The position numbers were made by a program, and so were the translations under genes. The notes beneath the pieces are model-generated. The model ran no database searches and had not been told where the DNA came from. It was given only the letters and a program-made list of their open reading frames with translations. 8,809 nt of DNA. It comes from Sphingomonadaceae bacterium (GTDB lineage Bacteria; Pseudomonadota; Alphaproteobacteria; Sphingomonadales; Sphingomonadaceae). The stretch is taken from positions 1 to 8,809 of the forward strand of contig SHLU01000092.1 of NCBI GenBank assembly GCA_004282995.1, given 5' to 3'. Of this stretch, positions 4,509-8,809 are shown one piece after another. Positions within the stretch are counted from its first letter, which is position 1; every line of letters starts with the position of its first letter.

Positions 4509-6281
4509 ATGGCTTATGACCGGCGTGTGCGCCTCGGGGAATTCCCCTTAGGACAGATCATTCTTGCCTGGCTTGCGGTCAGCGCGATCCTGTTCCTGAC
4601 CGGCCTCCCCTCGCTGCTGAAGGGCCAGTTTCCCGATCCCGACGACGTTCTGCGCCTCGTGCAGGTGCGCGACTTGCTGGCGAGACAGGCTTGGTTCGAT
4701 CCGATGCAGTATCGCATCGATCCGCCCGCAGGTACGGCGATGCACTGGTCGCGGCTGGTCGACGTGCCGCTTGCCGCGGTCATCATGCTCTTCACTCCGC
4801 TCGTGGGACAGGCGAATGCCGAGACGGTTGCGCTGATCGCGCTGCCGATCATCACTTTCGGCCTTACTGCCATCGTCATAGGCCGTCTCGCGTGGCGCCT
4901 GCTAGGCACCCGCGCCGCGATCTTTGCCGTGCTCGCCTGCGGTTTCTTGCCCGCGCTGCTGTTCCAGTTCCGCCCCATGCGGATCGACCATCACGGCTGG
5001 CAGATCTTCAGCGTAGCGGTTGCGCTGTGGGCGATCAGCTGGCGCGATGCGCGCAAGGGCGGATGGGTGGCGGGCATCGCCATGGCGTTCGGCCTGTCGA
5101 TCTCGCTCGAAATCCTGCCCATGGCCGGTGCTTTCGGCGCAATCCTGTTCGTGCGCTGGTGGCTCGACCACGCTCAGCGCGGCTGGCTGGTGGCCTATAT
5201 GCAGGCGCTGTCGGGAGGCTTGCTCCTGTTCTATCTCGCGACCCGCGGCCCTTCGGCATGGACCCAATATTGCGATTCCATTTCGCCCGCGCACCTCGGC
5301 TTCTTCCTCGTCGCCGCGTTCGGAACGTGGATCCTTGCCAAGACCACCAAGCTGCGCGGTTTCGGACTGATCGTCCTCTTCTCGCTGGTCGGGGCTGCGG
5401 CGCTTGCGACCTACGCCTTGTCTTCGCCCGATTGCCTGCGGACACCTTTTGCCGCGCTCGATCCGGCGGTCGATGCATTCTGGTATCGCCGCGTTCTCGA
5501 AGGCCAGCCCTTCTGGGTGCAGGCCGCGGCGGTCGTCGTCCCCGCCCTGATTCAGATGACTGCGGCTGTCGCCGCGACCATTGCGATCCGTGCACAGTCG
5601 ATGGGCTGGATGCGCGTCTGGTGGACCGAGTATCTTGCGCTGTTGCTCGCATCGATCGTGCTGGCCCTGCTGGTCGCCCGTTCGCTCGCGCTTGCATCGA
5701 TTATTGCCGCGATCCCGCTTGGCTGGCTGGCGACACGCCTGCTCGAACGTGTGCGGATGGAGAAAGCAATCGCAGCACGCATCGCTTCGGTCCTGATCCT
5801 GATCATGCTGCTGGTCCCGATGACCCCGGTCACTCTCTGGCAGAACCTCGCACCCGATACGCAAGCCGAAGGGCAGCCCGCCCGTAGCGTGGACGAGGCG
5901 CGCTGCGTCATCCGCGAGCAGGCAGGCCTGCTTGGCAAGCTCCCGGAAGGAACGGTCTTCGCCACGCTCGATATCGGGCCGTCGATCCTTCTCGAAAGCC
6001 ATCACGGTGTGGTGGCGACCGGGCATCACCGCGCCAACGAGGCGATGGCGGACGTGATCAACGGGTTCACTAAGCCGGCAGCCGAGGCGCGGCCGATCAT
6101 CGCCTCGCGCGGCGCGGACTACGTCGCGCTGTGCAGCGATCTGGTCGAAGCCTCGATGTTTACTGCGCTCGCGCCGGACGGGCTCGGGGCCGATCTGGTC
6201 GCAGGTAATCCGCCCGAATGGCTTGAGCCCGTCGAGCTCGGCGGGCCGGAGGAATTCCTCGTCTACCGAGTAGTCGACTAG
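4509..6281 (+). CDS. GT-C superfamily integral membrane glycosyltransferase-like protein (distantly STT3-like)
   Basis: This 590-residue protein has a large multi-helix membrane part (about 14-445, some 11-13 hydrophobic segments) and a C-terminal soluble part (about 450-590), probably periplasmic. After the first helix the loop carries DPDDVLR at 43-49, like the acidic DP..R motif of the first external loop in STT3/AglB enzymes. RPMRIDHHGW at 155-164 resembles the DHH of archaeal STT3, and a conserved-looking Glu201 follows. These suggest a metal-dependent transferase using a polyprenyl-linked sugar donor; acceptor and sugar are unknown. The frame is open to an ATG at 4404, but that would overlap GtrA by over 100 bases with a non-membrane-like leader. 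The ATG at 4509 gives a normal N terminus before helix 1. No Shine-Dalgarno is seen, consistent with coupling to GtrA translation. Membership of GT-C is likely; relation to STT3 specifically is inference. Confidence 0.78.
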   Translation: MAYDRRVRLGEFPLGQIILAWLAVSAILFLTGLPSLLKGQFPDPDDVLRLVQVRDLLARQAWFDPMQYRIDPPAGTAMHWSRLVDVPLAAVIMLFTPLVGQANAETVALIALPIITFGLTAIVIGRLAWRLLGTRAAIFAVLACGFLPALLFQFRPMRIDHHGWQIFSVAVALWAISWRDARKGGWVAGIAMAFGLSISLEILPMAGAFGAILFVRWWLDHAQRGWLVAYMQALSGGLLLFYLATRGPSAWTQYCDSISPAHLGFFLVAAFGTWILAKTTKLRGFGLIVLFSLVGAAALATYALSSPDCLRTPFAALDPAVDAFWYRRVLEGQPFWVQAAAVVVPALIQMTAAVAATIAIRAQSMGWMRVWWTEYLALLLASIVLALLVARSLALASIIAAIPLGWLATRLLERVRMEKAIAARIASVLILIMLLVPMTPVTLWQNLAPDTQAEGQPARSVDEARCVIREQAGLLGKLPEGTVFATLDIGPSILLESHHGVVATGHHRANEAMADVINGFTKPAAEARPIIASRGADYVALCSDLVEASMFTALAPDGLGADLVAGNPPEWLEPVELGGPEEFLVYRVVD

Positions 6282-6784
6282 GCCGGCACGAAGTCCATCG
6301 CCACGCCGTTGATGCAGTGGCGTTTTCCGGTCGGCCTGGGTCCGTCATTGAAGATATGTCCCAGGTGCCCGCCGCAGTCGGCGCAGTGCACTTCGGTGCG
6401 CGGATAGCCGATCTTGTAATCGGTGCTCGTGCCTACTGCACCGGGCAGGGCCTTCCAGAAGCTGGGCCAGCCGGTGCGCGAATCGTATTTTGTCTTCGAA
6501 GAATAGAGCTTGTTCCCGCAGCCCGCGCAGGTGAACGTGCCCGCGCGCTTCTCTTCGTTGAGCGGAGAGGAATAGGGGCGCTCGGTTCCCGCTTCGCGCA
6601 GGATATAGAACTCGCTCTTCGTGAGCTTCTTGCGCCATTCGCCCTCGCTCAGAGAGATCGGGAAGTCCTTCGCCTGGGCAGGGCTCGATCCGCAGGCGGC
6701 AAGCGTGGTTGCAGCCACGCCGGTGCCCAGTAAACCGAGAAAGGCGCGCCGGTTCTTGAGAGTATCGTGCATGGGTCTTTCCAT
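6278..6784 (-). CDS. msrB: Peptide-methionine (R)-S-oxide reductase with Tat-type lipoprotein signal
   Basis: This 168-residue MsrB reduces methionine-R-sulfoxide in proteins. The catalytic domain (about 44-168) has four zinc-ligand cysteines, C86/C89 and C134/C137, the GWPSFW motif at 105-110, HLGHIFNDGP at 140-149 and the catalytic Cys157 in RHCIN. The N terminus has a twin-arginine motif, RRAFLG at 12-17, a hydrophobic stretch, and a lipobox LAAC ending at Cys31. It is therefore predicted to be exported by Tat and lipid-anchored on the periplasmic side. The position where many MsrBs carry the resolving cysteine (SGCGWPSF in E. coli) is Thr104 here, so recycling may differ. The ATG at 6784 has AGGAG three bases upstream; ATG at 6772 (MHDTLKN) is an alternative that keeps the whole signal. 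It lies 43 bases after the P450 stop on the same strand, and its stop overlaps the GT-C stop. Confidence 0.93.
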   Translation of the reverse strand: MERPMHDTLKNRRAFLGLLGTGVAATTLAACGSSPAQAKDFPISLSEGEWRKKLTKSEFYILREAGTERPYSSPLNEEKRAGTFTCAGCGNKLYSSKTKYDSRTGWPSFWKALPGAVGTSTDYKIGYPRTEVHCADCGGHLGHIFNDGPRPTGKRHCINGVAMDFVPA

Positions 6785-6827
6785 AGGCTCCTGCCCATGA
6801 ATACGCCCGAAACGCGTGAAAGTTACA

Positions 6828-8165
6828 TCAGAACTCGGTCACTTCGACTTCCTGCTTGCGGAAGCCGTGGACGAAGTTCGCCCGCACGCGTTCCACGTCG
6901 CCCGCGAGATGCACGCGCATGCGGCGCTTGTGCATTTCTTCCAGCAGGACGCGCAGCTGGAGTTCTGCAAGCCGCGCGCCGACGCAGCGGTGGATGCCGT
7001 AGCCGAAGGCGATGTGGCGCCGCGCATTCTCGCGCGTGATGTCGAGTTTGTCCGGGTTCTCGAACACGGTCTCGTCGCGATTGGCGCTGAGATACCAGAG
7101 CACGACCTTGTCGCCCTTCTTGATCTGCTGGCCGAATACCTCGGTGTCCTCGGTGCAGGTGCGGCGCATATGCGCTAGCGGTGTCTGCATCCGCAGGATC
7201 TCCTGCACTGCATTGGGAATGAGGTCGGGCTGCTGTTCGAACAGCTTGCGCTGGTCGGGGTTCTTGTCGAGCTGGTAGATGATCCCGCTCATCGAATTGC
7301 GGGTCGTGTCGTTGCCGCCCACGATCAGCAGGACGAGATTGCCCATGAATTCTTCCGGGCGCATCTGGTTCATCGCCTCGGAGTGGATCATCATGCTGAT
7401 CAGGTCGTCGCCCGGCTCCTTGTCGTGGGTGCGCTCGATCCACAGCGACTGGAAATAGGCGGCCATTTCGTGGAGGAATTCCCACCGCAGCTCGTCAAGT
7501 TCGCGTACGGTGGCGAGCTCGGTATCGCCCGACCAGTCGGACCAGAAGGTCAGCAGTCGGCGGTCTTCCCAAGGGAAGCCGAAGAGGATGGCGAGCATGC
7601 CGGTGGTGAGCTCGATCGAGACCTTGTCGACCCAGTCGAAGACCTCGCCGCGCGGAAGCGAATCGAGCAGCTCGCCCGTGCGCTGGCGGATTTCGCCTTC
7701 CATCTCTGCCATGCCGGAAGGAGTGAACTTGGGCGCCACGGTGCGGCGCTGGCCGGTGTGCTGCGGGCGATCCATCGCAATGAACATCGGCAATTCGCGC
7801 CGGTCCACGCCAGTCTCGGCGAGCTCTTCTTCGGTAAGCCGGTTGAGGATTGTGATCCCGCCATGCTCCCAGCTGGAAGAGAAGGTCTCGGGCAGCGCCT
7901 CGATATGCTGGATCGCCTTGTGCCCGACCACGGCCCAGTATGGTCCGAAGGGGCTGTCGGGGATGTAATGGAGCGGGCCGGCCTCGCGCATTTCGCGAAA
8001 GATCGGCTGCCAGGTGTTCTCGGCGTAGATATCGCTGCGGCTGACGTCCCACTTGTGGGTGTGGTTCAGGCGCTCCTCGGGATGCTCCGCGAAATGCTTC
8101 TTGAGCGCTTCATATGCCGTCGGCGAGGTGCGGCATTCTGGCCGCGCGGGCGCGATGGTAGCCAT
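6828..8165 (-). CDS. Cytochrome P450, CYP153-like (putative alkane/fatty-acid hydroxylase)
   Basis: This 445-residue soluble bacterial P450 has no membrane anchor. The I-helix oxygen-activation motif is GGNDTT at 283-288, the K-helix ExxR is E322-R325, and the heme-binding loop FGYGIHRCVG at 387-396 puts the axial thiolate at Cys394. QPIFREMREAGPLHY (53-67), SPFGPYW (71-77), the GGNDTTRNSM context and the IHRCVGARLAE loop resemble CYP153 terminal alkane and fatty-acid hydroxylases. The family call is by recognition of motifs and subfamily needs alignment. Such enzymes need a ferredoxin and ferredoxin reductase; neither is in the window. The ATG at 8165 is preceded by a strong Shine-Dalgarno, GAGAGGAGA (8171-8179 on the minus strand), five bases away. 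msrB follows 43 bases downstream and could be co-transcribed. Confidence 0.93.
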   Translation of the reverse strand: MATIAPARPECRTSPTAYEALKKHFAEHPEERLNHTHKWDVSRSDIYAENTWQPIFREMREAGPLHYIPDSPFGPYWAVVGHKAIQHIEALPETFSSSWEHGGITILNRLTEEELAETGVDRRELPMFIAMDRPQHTGQRRTVAPKFTPSGMAEMEGEIRQRTGELLDSLPRGEVFDWVDKVSIELTTGMLAILFGFPWEDRRLLTFWSDWSGDTELATVRELDELRWEFLHEMAAYFQSLWIERTHDKEPGDDLISMMIHSEAMNQMRPEEFMGNLVLLIVGGNDTTRNSMSGIIYQLDKNPDQRKLFEQQPDLIPNAVQEILRMQTPLAHMRRTCTEDTEVFGQQIKKGDKVVLWYLSANRDETVFENPDKLDITRENARRHIAFGYGIHRCVGARLAELQLRVLLEEMHKRRMRVHLAGDVERVRANFVHGFRKQEVEVTEF

Positions 8166-8186
8166 TGGATTCTCCTCTCGCGCACC

Positions 8187-8214
8187 ATCCTGCCTTAACT
8201 GACAGGCGTGTCAA
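8187..8214 (-). promoter_or_regulatory. Candidate promoter of the P450 gene with an operator-like palindrome over the -35
   Basis: On the minus strand a perfect TTGACA (8209-8214) is followed after 16 bases by CAGGAT (8187-8192), a weak -10. The palindrome TGACA-GGCG-TGTCA at 8200-8213 overlaps the -35 box. A protein bound there would block RNA polymerase, so repression is a reasonable inference. The regulator is unknown and no TetR-type gene is in the window. Confidence 0.4.
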
Positions 8215-8240
8215 TAGTGAGTTTCAAATGCGAACCTATC

Positions 8241-8263
8241 GCAATGGAATCCTGACGCATTGC
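8241..8263. repeat. Inverted repeat between the permease and P450 genes
   Basis: GCAATG (8241-8246) and CATTGC (8258-8263) are perfect inverted repeats with an 11-base spacer. A second overlapping pair, ATCCT (8249-8253) and AGGAT (8265-8269), interleaves with it. They lie 3' of the minus-strand permease and 5' of the P450 promoter. No U tract follows on the minus strand, so a regulatory site or weak terminator are both possible. Confidence 0.3.
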
Positions 8264-8290
8264 AAGGATGCTACGCGCTGGGCGGGAGGA

Positions 8291-8809
8291 CTAAACGGCC
8301 TGCTTGCGCGCAAAGAGGCCGAGAATGCCCCTGCGTCCGCCTGAACCCTTGCCCGATTTCATCACCCGGCGGCGGAACAGCGTCGCCCCGCCCTTGATGA
8401 ACAGCGCCACCCACAGCGCCTGCCAGCCGAGAGCCAGAATGTGCGGCCAGATGTCGGGAGACTGCGCCGCCCGCGCCAGCATGGCGAAGGGCGAGGACAG
8501 CGGAAAGACCGCGGCGAAGATCTCCAGCGGCGATCCGGGCGAGGTCATGGCGTAAGCGGCAAGGAAGAACACCACCAGCTGCGCCATGGTGACCGGCATC
8601 GAGAGCGTCTGCACCTCGCGCACGGTCGCCGCCATGCTGCCGATCGTCAGGAACAGCGATCCCAGCAGCAGGTAACCCATGGCAAAATAGGCAACGCCGA
8701 GCAGCGCGAACAGCGGCCAGCCGAGCGCGGGATCGGGAATGTCGGGCAGGGCTTCCCCGGCCAGCAGGAACAGCGCCCCGCCAAAGCTTCCCCAGACGGC
8801 GATGCCCAC
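8291..8809 (-). CDS. ABC-2 type transporter permease, C-terminal part (runs off right edge)
   Basis: The visible 172 residues are the C-terminal half of a polytopic membrane protein. Hydrophobic segments lie near residues 1-18, 30-58, 72-90, 95-112 and 122-143, ending in a basic tail (FRRRVMKSGKGSGGRR). The pattern, including PLSSPFAMLARAA at 103-115, is typical of ABC-2 permeases of the NatB-like type that form exporters with an ATPase subunit. The first visible codon, GTG at the window edge, is probably an internal valine; the true start is outside. The ATPase partner is not in the window. Substrate is unknown. Confidence 0.8.
   Translation of the reverse strand: MGIAVWGSFGGALFLLAGEALPDIPDPALGWPLFALLGVAYFAMGYLLLGSLFLTIGSMAATVREVQTLSMPVTMAQLVVFFLAAYAMTSPGSPLEIFAAVFPLSSPFAMLARAAQSPDIWPHILALGWQALWVALFIKGGATLFRRRVMKSGKGSGGRRGILGLFARKQAV

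Noticed and set aside
2447..4510. 687-codon open frame on the minus strand opposite the flavoprotein and GtrA genes
   Set aside because: Its codons are exactly complementary to the sense codons of both genes, which share the same frame. Stops would need TTA, CTA or TCA in the sense genes, and these are rare at this GC content. The translation resembles no known protein and is of low complexity.
4691..5887. 398-codon plus-strand open frame inside the GT-C gene
   Set aside because: Arg- and Ala-rich out-of-frame translation typical of GC-rich coding DNA. The GT-C frame shows membrane helices and motifs throughout.
4902..6029. 375-codon minus-strand open frame opposite the GT-C gene
   Set aside because: Highly charged composition without domains; antisense shadow of a well-supported gene.
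7383..8198. 271-codon plus-strand open frame opposite the P450 gene
   Set aside because: Antisense to a P450 with all its catalytic motifs intact; no Shine-Dalgarno or recognisable family.

Overview
The window comes from a GC-rich alphaproteobacterium, most likely Sphingomonadales and perhaps Erythrobacteraceae. The basis is codon use, an IHF-beta-type protein, a YtrA-type GntR regulator, a CYP153-like P450 and the general gene style. The taxonomic call is a judgement from sequence character, not from a database match. No gap between genes exceeds 200 bases; the longest is 475-673.

Layout, left to right. (1) 1-474, minus: N-terminal part of a POT/PTR proton-coupled oligopeptide transporter, running off the left edge. 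(2) 475-673: divergent intergenic region with an imperfect dyad at 629-658, followed by a small YtrA-type GntR repressor gene (674-1015, plus). (3) ihfB (1166-1447, plus), preceded by a hairpin. (4) tRNA-Leu(UAA) at 1519-1603 with encoded CCA. (5) A tandem PilZ-domain gene (1780-2415, plus). (6) A tight three-gene plus-strand unit: a UDP-galactopyranose-mutase/amine-oxidase-like FAD protein (2495-4069), a GtrA-family four-helix membrane protein (4097-4507) and a large GT-C-type membrane protein with STT3-like acidic motifs (4509-6281). (7) Convergent minus-strand genes: a P450 (6828-8165) followed by a Tat-type lipoprotein MsrB (6278-6784). The MsrB stop codon overlaps the GT-C stop codon in a shared CTAG. 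(8) At the right edge, the C-terminal part of an ABC-2 type permease (8291-8809, minus).

The most interesting part is 2495-6281. A flavoprotein with sugar-mutase-like motifs, a putative polyprenyl-phosphate-sugar flippase and a membrane glycosyltransferase sit 27 and 1 bases apart, so they probably act in sequence. A reasonable reading is a lipid-linked sugar modification and export pathway, formally like the mycobacterial GtrA-like/DprE1/arabinosyltransferase set but with a different flavoprotein fold. The usual GtrB-like GT2 enzyme is not in the window. The preceding PilZ protein could link it to c-di-GMP, but that link rests on proximity alone.

The other genes look like ordinary chromosomal housekeeping or metabolic genes. 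I see no mobile elements, CRISPR arrays, rRNA or phage genes.
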